Assembly: GCA_038230835.1 (NCBI GenBank)
Contig: JBBRMM010000003.1
Span: 1-64,000, forward strand
Direction: 5' to 3'
From: DASUHT01 sp038230835
Lineage (GTDB): Bacteria > Actinomycetota > Thermoleophilia > Gaiellales > JAICJC01
DNA length: 64,000 nt
How positions within the stretch are numbered: position 1 is the stretch's first letter; each line of letters begins with the position of its first letter. The notes under the pieces were generated by a model. That model worked only from the letters and a program-made list of their open reading frames with translations. It made no database searches and was not told the origin of the DNA. Position numbers and translations under genes: made by a program. Shown piece by piece: positions 23,322-32,178 of the stretch.

Positions 23322-25397
23322 ATGACCGGTTCGCCACTCAGCGCCGAGGATCCACCCGTGCCCGCCACCGGCGCATCGGCGCGCCCTGGCCGCGTTCGGG
23401 GCCTGTGGGACGCTGCGCGCGTGTTCTGGAGTCGCGAAGCGGGGAGCAGGCGTCGGCGCGAGGTGGAACTGACCCGGATCCTCGACTTGTTCGAGGAGCA
23501 TGTCTACGCCGGCGAGATCACCCCGGACGGGCGCTACGTGCACCACGCGTCAATGTCCACCGCCGAGGATCTGATCGGCGGCTCTGTCCCCGAAGGCGTC
23601 GAGAACGGACGATTCTGGGAGTCGCGCATCGCACCCGCGGACTGGGCCCAGTACGAGGCGTTCAACCGCTGCCTGTTGGGCGGAGAGGACGCCGAGGTGA
23701 CATATCGCGTCGTCGGGCTCGACGGCGCCACGCGGATTCTGCGCGATCGCGCGCGCCCGCGCCGATTGGCCGACGGCAGCGTCCGCGTAGAAGGCATCAT
23801 CTCCGATATCACCGTGCGCGAGGAGGCCGCCGCCCGCCTTGACGAGGCCAGCGGTCGCTTCGCCAGCCTTCTCGACGTCGTCGGCGCCCACGTCTATCTC
23901 GCGCTCGCGCTCCCCGACGGCCATATCGAGGAGCTGTTTCAGGGCCCCGGCGGTGACCGTCTGTTCGGCGGCGCAGAGCCTGACCCGGAGATGACCAACT
24001 GGGACGCGGCCGTGCACCCTGACGATCGACCTGCATACGACGCCTTCAACCGCGCGCTGGGGCAGGGCGAGGACTCGGAGGTCACGTATCGCCTGATCGG
24101 AGCCGACGGGATCACCCGCTGGGTGTACGACCGCGCCGCCTGTCGCCCGCGCCCGGACGGCACATTCGAGGTGAGCGGGATCGTGTCCGACGTGACCGAG
24201 CGGCGGCGGCTGGAAGACGACCTCAGACGGAGCATGCGAGAGATGAAAGTCGCCCACCGCGAACTGGAGCGCGCTCGTGCGGACGCTGAAATGCGCGCCG
24301 GCACCGACGAGCTCACAGGCACCTTCAACAGACGCCACTTTGCTCAGATCGCCACGAAGATGCTCGCAGCGGACACCGCCGCGTGCGGCCTGCTGCTGCT
24401 CGACGCCGATCATTTCAAGCAAGTCAATGACGCCTACGGCCACGCCGTTGGCGACGCCGTCCTCATCCACCTCGCCCACCGGCTGAGCGCCGGCCTCGAA
24501 CCCGGAGACTGCCTGGCGCGGTGGGGCGGCGAGGAGTTCGCCATCCTTCTGCCCGGCGCTCGCTCCGCGGATGAGCTCGTTCGGCGAGCCGAGCGCTTCC
24601 GCCACGCCGTCAGCGACTCGCCCATCGTGCGTGATGACGTCCATCTCGACCTCACAATCTCCGTCGGCGGCGCACTCGCACCCAATCATGGCGCGACCCT
24701 CGATGCGCTCCTCGAAAGGGCAGACAGCTGTCTGTATGACGCTAAGCACCGCGGACGAAACTGCGTCTCGCTCCGCCCGGGTAACACGCGCTCCGCCGAC
24801 GCACCGAACGCCGCTTCCAATGCGGTCGAGCTGGCACGGGCCCTGGCGTTCACGTGCAGCGTACGGGAGGGCATCCCGCAGGAGCACGCCGAGGAGGTCG
24901 CCCGACTTGGCGGCCTGGCCGCCGAACGCCTGGCGCTGCCCGGTCGCGTCGCGCAGCGCTGCAGGCTCGCCGGATGGCTGCACGACGTCGGGAAGCTCGC
25001 GGTCCCCGAACAGATCCTGAACAAGCCGGGGCCGCTAGACGACGCCGAGTGGGCAGTCATGCGTATCCATTCCGGAGTCGGCGCAGACATCGTGCACCGT
25101 ATCCCTGCCCTCCGGCAGGTCGCACCTGCCGTACGTCACCATCACGAGCGCTACAGCGGCGATGGCTACCCGGATGGTCTCGCCGGACAGGCCATCCCCA
25201 TCGAAGCTCGTATCATCGCCGCCGCAGATGCCTACGCGGCGATGACGGCCGATCGGCCCTATTCCCCGGCACGCACACCACAGCAGGCCGCAGCTGAGCT
25301 CCGCCGAAGCGCCGGCTCGCACTTCGACCCCACCGTCGTCGAAGCGCTCCTCGCGGTGCTCGGTCTCGCTGACCAAATCGAGCTCGACGCAGCCTGA
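23322..25397 (+). CDS. PAS-PAS-GGDEF-HD-GYP protein (c-di-GMP synthesis/hydrolysis)
   Basis: About 691 residues from ATG 23322 (GGTGGAAGG upstream; ATG 23304 is an alternative). Two PAS domains (about 40-160 and 165-285), each ending in a GIISDIT/GIVSDVT-type motif, lead through a coiled linker to a GGDEF domain (about 310-475) with LLLLDADHFKQVNDAYGHAV and the active-site motif GGEEF. The C-terminal HD-GYP domain (about 495-670) has HDVGK and HHERYSGDGYP, the metal and substrate motifs. The protein has both cyclase and phosphodiesterase modules, and the PAS domains choose between them. No RxxD inhibitory site is obvious. Confidence 0.9.
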   Translation: MTGSPLSAEDPPVPATGASARPGRVRGLWDAARVFWSREAGSRRRREVELTRILDLFEEHVYAGEITPDGRYVHHASMSTAEDLIGGSVPEGVENGRFWESRIAPADWAQYEAFNRCLLGGEDAEVTYRVVGLDGATRILRDRARPRRLADGSVRVEGIISDITVREEAAARLDEASGRFASLLDVVGAHVYLALALPDGHIEELFQGPGGDRLFGGAEPDPEMTNWDAAVHPDDRPAYDAFNRALGQGEDSEVTYRLIGADGITRWVYDRAACRPRPDGTFEVSGIVSDVTERRRLEDDLRRSMREMKVAHRELERARADAEMRAGTDELTGTFNRRHFAQIATKMLAADTAACGLLLLDADHFKQVNDAYGHAVGDAVLIHLAHRLSAGLEPGDCLARWGGEEFAILLPGARSADELVRRAERFRHAVSDSPIVRDDVHLDLTISVGGALAPNHGATLDALLERADSCLYDAKHRGRNCVSLRPGNTRSADAPNAASNAVELARALAFTCSVREGIPQEHAEEVARLGGLAAERLALPGRVAQRCRLAGWLHDVGKLAVPEQILNKPGPLDDAEWAVMRIHSGVGADIVHRIPALRQVAPAVRHHHERYSGDGYPDGLAGQAIPIEARIIAAADAYAAMTADRPYSPARTPQQAAAELRRSAGSHFDPTVVEALLAVLGLADQIELDAA

Positions 25398-25476
25398 GAC
25401 CTGGTCATACGCGGCCGTGGAGTCGTGCGGTGAGCCTCTATCGGCCTTTGCGCCTGGTTGGTGGGAACGAAGCCAA

Positions 25477-25504
25477 TGGAGGCGGCGGGACTCGAACCCG
25501 CGTT
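25477..25504 (-). other. tRNA 3'-end fragment (class II tRNA-like), candidate old att site
   Basis: On the minus strand GCGGGTTCGAGTCCCGC forms a perfect T arm followed by an acceptor 3' half CGCCTCCA. No matching GGAGGCG 5' half or anticodon arm lies within 120 bp, so this is not a whole tRNA. The form suits tRNA-Ser or tmRNA. Such fragments are left where elements integrate into tRNA genes. Confidence 0.55.
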
Positions 25505-25522
25505 CTGTTCCCGCCTGTATGC

Positions 25523-25539
25523 GGTGCCACATTGGTGCC
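25523..25539 (+). repeat. 17-bp direct repeat, copy 1
   Basis: GGTGCCACATTGGTGCC, itself a tandem of GGTGCC units. The identical sequence recurs at 25633-25649. Next to the tRNA fragment at 25477. Confidence 0.7.
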
Positions 25540-25632
25540 GCCCGCCGGATGTTCTGCTGTTGGGTAATGATCCCGCCATGGTGAAGCTCGAAAAGGCGCG
25601 TCGGCGGACGATCCGCCGTGTGGCAACGGCTT

Positions 25633-25649
25633 GGTGCCACATTGGTGCC
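25633..25649 (+). repeat. 17-bp direct repeat, copy 2
   Basis: Exact second copy of GGTGCCACATTGGTGCC, 110 bp from the first. The tandem GGTGCC layout resembles the TGACACC arms at 58746 and 60931. Confidence 0.7.
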
Positions 25650-25698
25650 ACCGCGCGAAAAAGCCGTCTCCATCCGGTGAGCCGCTTGGCTAGACGGA

Positions 25699-25718
25699 AA
25701 ACGACGCAACCAAGCGCC
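25699..25718 (+). repeat. 20-bp repeat flanking PadR/ABC segment, left copy
   Basis: AAACGACGCAACCAAGCGCC; a copy with one mismatch lies at 29666-29685 in the same orientation. The core AACCAAGCGC also occurs at 58806-58815 and 60989-60998, both beside tRNA-Lys fragments. Confidence 0.6.
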
Positions 25719-25825
25719 GTTGTCGCCGCTTGTCGCGCATGTGCCGCTGCCCGTTGGGGGTACTCATGGCAGGGTGTCGCCCGAGCCAAACCCGCACAAA
25801 CAGGCCATTCGAGCCTACCGCGAGC

Positions 25826-26407
25826 TCACGGACGTATCGACCCCGTCACCTGCGCCCGCAGTTTGTCCAGCCGCGCCTGGGTGAGATCGATCCAGCGCAG
25901 GTCGGCCTCCAGGTGGAAGAGCGCCTGGTCGGCGAGCAATCCGTCGATCAGGCTGCCGCGCTGTTTGAGTGCCGTCAGCTCGCGCATCCGCAGCATGTGC
26001 GCCGCCCGCTGGGAGTCGAGGAACGCCTCGGCGGAGCGGTCGGACAGCAGCGCCAGCACGATCTTGGTGAAGAGCGTGCTCTGCAGGTAGGGCTCGGGCC
26101 GCTCCGGCGCCTGCAGCCAGCGGGTGAGGTCGTCCACGCCGTCGCCGGTGATGACGTATCGCTTGCGGTCGGGGCCGTGGCCGGGTTCGTGTTGGTCGAG
26201 AGCGACCAGGCCGTCGCGCTCGAGCCGGCCCAGAGTGGCGTAGATCTGTCCGAACTTGAGCGGGCGGGCATGATGGAAAAGCGCGTCGTACTCGCGCTTG
26301 AGGTCGTAGCCGTGCCGCGGCGCCTCCTCGAGCAGGCCCAGCAGCGCGTAGGGGACGGCGCTGCCCGGCCGCTCGGCGCCGCGGGGAGTGGTCGCGTGTT
26401 CGCTCAT
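25826..26407 (-). CDS. PadR family transcriptional regulator
   Basis: 193 residues from ATG 26407. The winged helix is at about 18-95: VPYALLGLLEEAPRHGYDLK, FGQIYATLGRLERDGLVALD, RKRYVITGDGVDDLTRWL. A C-terminal helical dimerisation part follows (AHMLRMRELTALKQRGSLID), giving the length of the larger PadR subgroup. Its ATG overlaps the permease stop (ATGA at 26407-26404), so it is the last gene of an ABC exporter operon and probably represses it through the operator near 29290-29338. Confidence 0.9.
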   Translation of the reverse strand: MSEHATTPRGAERPGSAVPYALLGLLEEAPRHGYDLKREYDALFHHARPLKFGQIYATLGRLERDGLVALDQHEPGHGPDRKRYVITGDGVDDLTRWLQAPERPEPYLQSTLFTKIVLALLSDRSAEAFLDSQRAAHMLRMRELTALKQRGSLIDGLLADQALFHLEADLRWIDLTQARLDKLRAQVTGSIRP

Positions 26408-28581
26408 TCGTATCTCAGGCTGTCGGGGCCGGACAGGCGACCGATCGCGGGCAGGGTGACGGCAAGCACGGCCGCGGCAGCCGCCAGGCTTTCGCCAAAC
26501 AGGATGACCAGGCCGCCCCACGGCACAACCAGCGGCATGCCACGGGCGACATGCAGGACGATGAAGCCGACCGGCACCGCGACCGCGATGCTGGCGGCCG
26601 CGGCCACCGCCACCGGCAGCGCCACCTCGAGCGCTGCCGCGCGGCGCAGTGTTGCAGCCGGAGTGCCGGCTGCGACCAGCGCCGCCAGCTCGCGACGGCG
26701 GTCGAGGATCCCCTCCAGGGAGAGCACCGTCAGGCTGCAAGTGGCGACGAACAGGATCGCGATCACGGCGATCTGGGCGCGGCTGACGTCGGTTGCGGTG
26801 ATCGGTGAGTCCGTGGAAGGCGCTCCGTCGAAGTTGAAGGATGGGCTGACCAGTGCACCGGGCGCAAGCGCCGCGGCCCGCAGCCGCTCGAGCGCCGCCA
26901 GCGTGCCGTCGGTGGCCATGAACACCTGGCTCATGTGGCCGGCGGGCAGGGTGTGCGCGAGACGGGGCGGGACGATCCTGTTGAAGCCCCCGTTGTTGGG
27001 GAGCCGTGTGATGGCGTCAGAGGTGCAGCGCACGCCGGGCTGCACGCGTCGGGCGCCCGGGCAGGCGGCGATCAGGTCGCGCCGCCCGGTGTTGCTCTCG
27101 TCCCATTCCCGGGCGAAGGCGTGCACCCCGGGGATCCGGCGCAGTTGGCCGGTGGGAAGGGGTTGCCGGCCGCCGGGGTCCTGGCTGACGACGACAAGGG
27201 TGCGGTCAGCCGCGGTGGGCACGAAGGCCGGCAGCCCGTGCAACTGGTCGCGCAGCCACTGGTTGTGCGACGCGACGTAGATCGAGAGCGTGGCGATCAC
27301 GAACGCGCCCACGATCACACCGCTGACGGCGCGGAACATGCCGGTGGGGTCGGCGGCCAGGCGTCGACCGGCCAGAAGCGTCGCCGGCTGGCGGGCGAGG
27401 CCGGCGAGCGAGCGCGCCATCAGCGCGACCAGCCACGGTCCCACCAACGCGACGGCCACGATCACCGCGGCGAAGCCCGCCGCGATGGCTTCGAGGACAT
27501 GAGTTTGGTCAGCGCCTGCGGCCGGGCGGCTTGCCCACCAGAGCAGCCCGAGGGCGGCGACCAGCGCGAGCAGACGGCGCGCGGAGGGCGGGCCGGCCGG
27601 CGCGCGGCGGGCGGCGCCCAGTGGCGAGATGGCGACGCGCTTGACCGACCAGGCTGCGGCCAGGATGGCCAACGCCGGCATCGCCACGAGAATCGCCACG
27701 ACCTGGGTGGCCGGCGGAGCCAGGTCGGACGGGAACGGGCTGTAGCCCGACACGGTGACGTGGTCGGCCAGCGAGCGAACGACCACGGCCAGGCCGAGGC
27801 CCAGGATTGTGCCGCCAATCGCAGCGACCGCCGTCTCGGTTACGACCAGCCTGCCGAGCTGGGCTGGAGTCGCGCCGACCAGTCGCAGGGCGGCGGCGCG
27901 CTGCTCCCGGCGCCGGGCGTCGATGCGGGTGGCAGCGGCGATGAACAGCATGATCGGCACAAGGATCCCCATCATGCCCAGGACGATCCCCACCCGGCGG
28001 GTCAGGTCGAGGTGGTGGTCAGCCGGGGCGGCGGGGTGGGTCTGCCAGCCGGTGACCTGTAAGGCGCCGCTTCCGGGACGGGCCAGGTAGGCGCGGGGGA
28101 CGCCGACCTCCGCGACCAGCTGGGCGGCGTCATGCAGGGCCGGCTGGCCCAGCGTGCCGACCACACGGGCACCGAAGCGCAGCCGGTAGAGGTCACCGTT
28201 GGGACCGGCGAGAAGGTCGCGCAAGGCGGGTGAGATGAGCATCGTGCCCGGTGTGGGGATGCGGTCGGCGCCAAGTGGCAGAGGCGAGCCCGGGGTGCCC
28301 GGTGCGACCCTGACGATGGTGAGCCGGTGGCCTGCCGTGTATTCCGACGCGACGGGACCCGGAGCCCACAGCAGGTACGGGGTGTGAGAGCCGGCCTGGC
28401 GCTGGAGCGGGGGGTTGGTGAGCTGGTAGGCACGGCCGGCCTCGATGTCGTGGGCGGGGATGATCGCCGCGGCGCCGAGCAGCAGCGCTACTCCGGCCGC
28501 GACGCCGCCGAGGATCAGCGCGATGCGGACGAGGCCGCGGCGACCGGCTCCGCGCAGCATTGTCAGTGCTAGCCGGGTCAC
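26404..28581 (-). CDS. ABC transporter permease, FtsX/MacB type (double permease domain)
   Basis: 725 residues from GTG 28581, whose codon overlaps the ATPase stop. After a first membrane helix (VRIALILGGVAAGVALLLGA) comes an extracytoplasmic domain of about 170 residues, then three helices of an FtsX-like domain (VGIVLGMMGILVPIMLFIAA, with ALRLVGATPAQLGRLVVTE). More helices, a second external domain and a C-terminal FtsX-like repeat (RRELAALVAAGTPAATLRRA) follow. Such permeases pair with LolD/MacB-type ATPases to move lipids, peptides or drugs by mechanotransmission. It forms an operon with the ATPase and the PadR regulator. Confidence 0.88.
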   Translation of the reverse strand: MTRLALTMLRGAGRRGLVRIALILGGVAAGVALLLGAAAIIPAHDIEAGRAYQLTNPPLQRQAGSHTPYLLWAPGPVASEYTAGHRLTIVRVAPGTPGSPLPLGADRIPTPGTMLISPALRDLLAGPNGDLYRLRFGARVVGTLGQPALHDAAQLVAEVGVPRAYLARPGSGALQVTGWQTHPAAPADHHLDLTRRVGIVLGMMGILVPIMLFIAAATRIDARRREQRAAALRLVGATPAQLGRLVVTETAVAAIGGTILGLGLAVVVRSLADHVTVSGYSPFPSDLAPPATQVVAILVAMPALAILAAAWSVKRVAISPLGAARRAPAGPPSARRLLALVAALGLLWWASRPAAGADQTHVLEAIAAGFAAVIVAVALVGPWLVALMARSLAGLARQPATLLAGRRLAADPTGMFRAVSGVIVGAFVIATLSIYVASHNQWLRDQLHGLPAFVPTAADRTLVVVSQDPGGRQPLPTGQLRRIPGVHAFAREWDESNTGRRDLIAACPGARRVQPGVRCTSDAITRLPNNGGFNRIVPPRLAHTLPAGHMSQVFMATDGTLAALERLRAAALAPGALVSPSFNFDGAPSTDSPITATDVSRAQIAVIAILFVATCSLTVLSLEGILDRRRELAALVAAGTPAATLRRAAALEVALPVAVAAAASIAVAVPVGFIVLHVARGMPLVVPWGGLVILFGESLAAAAAVLAVTLPAIGRLSGPDSLRYE

Positions 28582-29261
28582 GCCGCCATCACCGCCGGGG
28601 TGACGACGCGGCCGTCGCGGATCACGATCTCTCGGCCGGCATACGCCGCGACGCGGGCGTCGTGGGTGACCAGGACGACCGTCGTACCGAGCTCGGACGC
28701 CTGCTCCACCAGCAGATCCATGACGGCCTCGCCGGCGAGCGAGTCGAGTGCACCCGTCGGCTCGTCGGCAAACACGACCCGAGGACGGTGCACGAGGCCA
28801 CGGGCGATCGCAACCCGCTGCCCCTCGCCTCCGGACAGCGCGGATGGGCGGCTTGCAGCCAGTTCGCCAACGCCCAGCCGGTCGAGCCAGCCGCGGGCCT
28901 CGGCTACCGCCTTCGCGCGCTGCGTGCCGCCCAAGAGCAGCGGCAGGGCCACGTTTTCGACGGCGGTGAGTTCGGGCACGAGTTGCCCGAACTGGAATAC
29001 GAAGCCGAACGCCTGCCGGCGCAGGGCGGTGCGCCGGCGCTCGCTGAGCGAGTCGACCCGGCGGCCGTTGAACCACACCTCGCCGTCGTCGGGACGCAGA
29101 ATCCCGGCCAGACAGTGCAGCAGGGTGGATTTGCCCGAACCCGACGGCCCCATCACGGCCACCACTTCGCCGAGATGGACCTGCGCGTCGGCGCCGCGCA
29201 GCGCCTCCGTGCGGCCGAATCGCTTGGTCAGGGCCTTGCTCTCGATCAGAAAGTCAGTCAT
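28578..29261 (-). CDS. ABC transporter ATP-binding protein, LolD/MacB type
   Basis: 227 residues. Walker A GPSGSGKSTLL (about 37-47), Q loop region FVFQFGQLVPELTAVENV, signature LSGGEGQRVAIARGL, Walker B RVVFADEPTGALDS and H-loop VTHDARVAA are intact. This subfamily drives FtsX-like permeases. First gene of the operon; a TTGCGT/TATAGA promoter with overlapping palindromes lies 24-52 bp upstream. Confidence 0.92.
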   Translation of the reverse strand: MTDFLIESKALTKRFGRTEALRGADAQVHLGEVVAVMGPSGSGKSTLLHCLAGILRPDDGEVWFNGRRVDSLSERRRTALRRQAFGFVFQFGQLVPELTAVENVALPLLLGGTQRAKAVAEARGWLDRLGVGELAASRPSALSGGEGQRVAIARGLVHRPRVVFADEPTGALDSLAGEAVMDLLVEQASELGTTVVLVTHDARVAAYAGREIVIRDGRVVTPAVMAA

Positions 29262-29284
29262 TGGATCCTCCGGCTGCTGAGGCG

Positions 29285-29313
29285 TCTATACACTCGGTGA
29301 GTAGCTCACGCAA
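29285..29313 (-). promoter_or_regulatory. Vegetative promoter of the ABC-PadR operon with overlapping palindrome
   Basis: On the minus strand TTGCGT (29313-29308), 17 bp, then TATAGA (29290-29285), placing transcription start around 29278, just before the ATPase gene. The spacer holds the palindrome ACTCggtGAGT (29292-29302), a plausible repressor site. Confidence 0.6.
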
Positions 29314-29315
29314 TC

Positions 29316-29338
29316 CACTATACACTGAGAGAATAGTG
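29316..29338. promoter_or_regulatory. Palindromic operator candidate for PadR
   Basis: CACTAT (29316-29321) and ATAGTG (29333-29338) form an inverted repeat with an 11-bp centre, immediately upstream of the promoter. Both this and the first site contain CTATACACT, suggesting one protein binds both. PadR is the obvious candidate; inference. Confidence 0.5.
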
Positions 29339-29665
29339 ATGGCAACGGGCGCGTTGACGCCGCAACCACGTTCACGATGACACCGTCCACCGTGTACGGG
29401 GTCGGGTCTGCCGCCTCCCAGACCGTGATCTCCGCGAGTCTCTCCGAATGCTCAACAAACACCCGCCCAGCACTCAGCCCGCCGCCCAACGACCGTTGTG
29501 GCAGCGCGCACGAGACGTCGGTCGAGCGAACAGGGTGAGCTCTGCCAGTGCTCGCGCGACTCGCGATCTGACGCGGTACCGAGTTTCACATTCCAGGTTC
29601 CGTCAGTCGCTGGTCGCCCGGCTCGCCGAGTAGGACGAAACCGCGGGAGGCGCTAGAGTCGTGCG

Positions 29666-29685
29666 AAACGACGTAACCAAGCGCC
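29666..29685 (+). repeat. 20-bp repeat flanking PadR/ABC segment, right copy
   Basis: AAACGACGTAACCAAGCGCC, one mismatch from 25699-25718. The rest of the gap 29339-29707 shows nothing else recognisable. Confidence 0.6.
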
Positions 29686-29707
29686 CTCTTCTCTGCAGCG
29701 AGTCCCT

Positions 29708-30232
29708 TTGAACCCCACATCGGTCACCCAGGTTCGACGGTCGAGTCGCGATCGGCTGGCCGTCTGGTCGGCGTGCATCGCGATGATCCTTGCCGGGACA
29801 GGGTGTTCTGTTGACCACTCGTCCGCTGGAGCCACTCGCGTGTCGGTGACGTACCCATTGATCGCCGTGTACTACCCGCACGCCACCTGCCCGACCGGGG
29901 GGACGTGTTCGACGATTCCGCTGCTGCTGCCGAAGGGTGCGACCACGAACCTCGTGCGGTTCCGACTCACCTGCAATCCGGCGGGCGGCACGTACCCCGA
30001 CCCGGTACTCGCGTGCGCGGCGCTCGAGAACCTCATGCACTACGAGGACGTTTGGGCCCACCAGTCGACGCACGAGGTCTGTAGCTGCCCGGCCCCCTTC
30101 TTCCCAGCCGGGCGAGTGGTCGGCCTGGTCGACGGACAGCACGTCAACGTCGAAATCACCGGCTGCGAGGCGGTGTGCGGAGCCCCGAACGCCCTTCGCT
30201 CGGACGAGGCGGTGCTCGCACCGGCCACGTAG
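29708..30232 (+). CDS. Lipoprotein with subtilisin-inhibitor-like domain
   Basis: 174 residues from TTG 29708 (no good ribosome site, so the start is uncertain). The hydrophobic segment ends in the lipobox ILAGTGC. The mature part has RFRLTCNPAGGTYPDPVLAC then AAL, matching the conserved first part of Streptomyces subtilisin inhibitor (SSI-like) domains, and VDGQHVNVEITGCEAVCG near the end, with paired Cys. Role: probably exported protease inhibitor or a relative; the reactive-site loop cannot be confirmed. Confidence 0.65.
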   Translation: MNPTSVTQVRRSSRDRLAVWSACIAMILAGTGCSVDHSSAGATRVSVTYPLIAVYYPHATCPTGGTCSTIPLLLPKGATTNLVRFRLTCNPAGGTYPDPVLACAALENLMHYEDVWAHQSTHEVCSCPAPFFPAGRVVGLVDGQHVNVEITGCEAVCGAPNALRSDEAVLAPAT

Positions 30233-30254
30233 GCGCTCGAACCAGTGGGCCGGC

Positions 30255-30602
30255 TCACACCGTGCGCAGAACGAAGTGTGCGTCCTCCAGGCTGTCCAGC
30301 GAAAACCCCTCGGCCGGACCCGGTGAAGCGTCGATCAGCACCGCCGGCTTGTTCCAGCGCTCGAACTGGTCGCGGTCGATGTAGACCGCGGCACCGCCAA
30401 TCTCGCCGAGCAACTCGTCCCGGCTGCCGAGCATCAGCTCACCCTGGGTGAGGCAGATCGGGGAGCTGCCGTCACAGCAGCCCCCCGACACGAAGAACAT
30501 GACCGGCCCGTGTCTGCGCGTCACCCGCTGGATCAGCCGCAGCGCGGGGCCGGTGGCCTCGAGCCGCCGGCCCGCACCCGCACTCACCGCGTGTCCGCCC
30601 AC
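30255..30602 (-). CDS. DUF779 protein, aldehyde dehydrogenase-associated
   Basis: 115 residues. GTG 30602 directly follows the aldehyde dehydrogenase stop, with GTG 30587 as an alternative. The family motif GPVMFFVSGGCCDGSSPICL is present, as is YIDRDQFERWNKPAVLID. DUF779 genes commonly follow aldehyde dehydrogenases in actinobacteria and proteobacteria; the Cys-rich motif suggests metal binding or a role with the enzyme. Third gene of an alcohol/aldehyde oxidation operon. Confidence 0.88.
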   Translation of the reverse strand: MGGHAVSAGAGRRLEATGPALRLIQRVTRRHGPVMFFVSGGCCDGSSPICLTQGELMLGSRDELLGEIGGAAVYIDRDQFERWNKPAVLIDASPGPAEGFSLDSLEDAHFVLRTV

Positions 30603-32141
30603 TCAGAAGAGTCCGAGCGGCTTGGGGTCGTAGCTGACCAGTAGACACTTCGTCTGCGAGTAGTGGTCGAGCATCATCCTGTGGTTCTCGCGACCGACAC
30701 CGGACGTCTTGTAGCCGCCGAACGCCGCGTGCGCAGGGTACAGGTGGTAGCAGTTCGTCCACACCCGGCCGGCCTGGATGCCGCGGCACATTCTGTACGC
30801 CCGTGAGCCGTCGCGTGTCCACACGCCCGCTCCGAGCCCGTACATGGTGTCGTTGGCGATGGCGAGCGCCTCGGCCTCGTCCTTGAAGGTCGTGACGGCG
30901 AGCACCGGCCCGAAGATCTCCTCCTGGAAGATCCGCATCTTGTTGTGCCCGCGAAAGACGGTCGGCTCGAAGTAGTACCCACCCGCGAGCTCACCCTCGA
31001 GCACGTTGCGGTTACCGCCGATCAGCAGCTCCGCACCCTCGTCCGTGCCGATCTGCACGTAGTTGGTGATCTTCTCGAGCTGGTTCTTCGACACCTGGGC
31101 GCCGATCTGGGTGCTCGGGTCGAGCGGGTTGCCCTGCACGATCTGGCCGATCCGGTCGAGGCAGCGGGCCATGAACTCGTCGTAGATCGACTCGTGGATC
31201 AGCGCGCGTGAGGGACACGGCACACCTCGCCCTTGTTGAACGCGTAGAGCACGAGCCCCTCGACGGCCTTGTCGAGGAAGTCGTCGTCCTCCGCCATCAC
31301 GTCGGCGAAGAAGATGTTCGGCGACTTGCCGCCGAGCTCGGTCGTGGACGGGATGAGGCTCTGGGCGGCGTACTGCATGATCAGCCGACCGGTCGCCGTC
31401 TCGCCGGTGAAGGCGATCTTCGCGATCCGGTTGCTGGTCGCCAGCGCCTTGCCGATCTCGGCGCCGGGGCCGTTGACGATGTTCAGCACCCCCGGAGGGA
31501 GCACGTCGCCGATCACCTCGGCGAGCTTCAGGATCGACCACGGCGTCGGGCTGGCCGGCTTGAGCACCGAACAGTTGCCGGCGGCGAACGCCGGCGCCAG
31601 CTTCCACGCCGCCATCAGCAGCGGAAAGTTGAACGGGACGATCTGACCCACGACCCCGAGCGGCTCGTGGAAGTGGTAGGCGACGGTGCCGCCGTCGATC
31701 TCCGAGCTCGACCCCTCGAGGGCGCGCGTGGCGCCCGCGAAGTAGCGGAAGTGGTCGGCCGCAAGCGGGATGTCCGCCGCGAGCGTCTCCCGCACCGGCT
31801 TGCCGTTGTCCCAACTCTCCGCCACCGCAAGCATCTCGCGAATTAGCGTCGATCCGGTCGGCAATCGCGTTCAGCACGCGGGCGCGCTCGGTGAGCGATG
31901 TCCCGCCCCACGCCGCCTTCGCCGCCTCGGCCGCGTCGAGCGCGAGCTCGATGTCGTCGGCGGTCGAGCGTGCCACGCTCGTGAACGGCAGGCCGGTGGC
32001 CGGGCTCAGGTTCTCGCTGTAGGCACCCTGCGCCGGCGACCGCCACTCGCCTCCGATGAAGTTGTCGTACTGACGCCTGACCTCGACGGGACTACCGGGT
32101 TCTCCGGGGGCCGCGTATGCCTGCCGCTCGATCGTTGCCAT
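30603..32141 (-). pseudogene. NAD-dependent aldehyde dehydrogenase, two compensating frameshifts
   Basis: About 512 residues once frames are joined, from ATG 32141. The N-terminal part (YDNFIGGEWRSPAQGAY) is in one frame to about 31842, where an extra base shifts it; the second frame carries VPFNFPLLMAAWKLAPAFAA and TELGGKSPNIFF (catalytic Glu) up to FNKGEVC with the catalytic Cys. A missing base near 31215, directly after that Cys codon, returns to the first frame (CPSRALIHESIYDEF ... FGGYKTSGVGRENH). All conserved motifs are otherwise intact, so sequencing errors are as likely as real decay. Operon with the alcohol dehydrogenase upstream (37-bp gap) and DUF779 downstream. Confidence 0.85.
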
Positions 32142-32178
32142 GGAAGTTCTCCTCGTCCTGGGTTCTTGGTGCGATCCA

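Noticed and set aside
25477..25830. Complete tmRNA ending in the tRNA-like fragment
   Set aside because: The 3' end would suit, but no matching 5' acceptor half or tag-peptide frame was found upstream on the minus strand.
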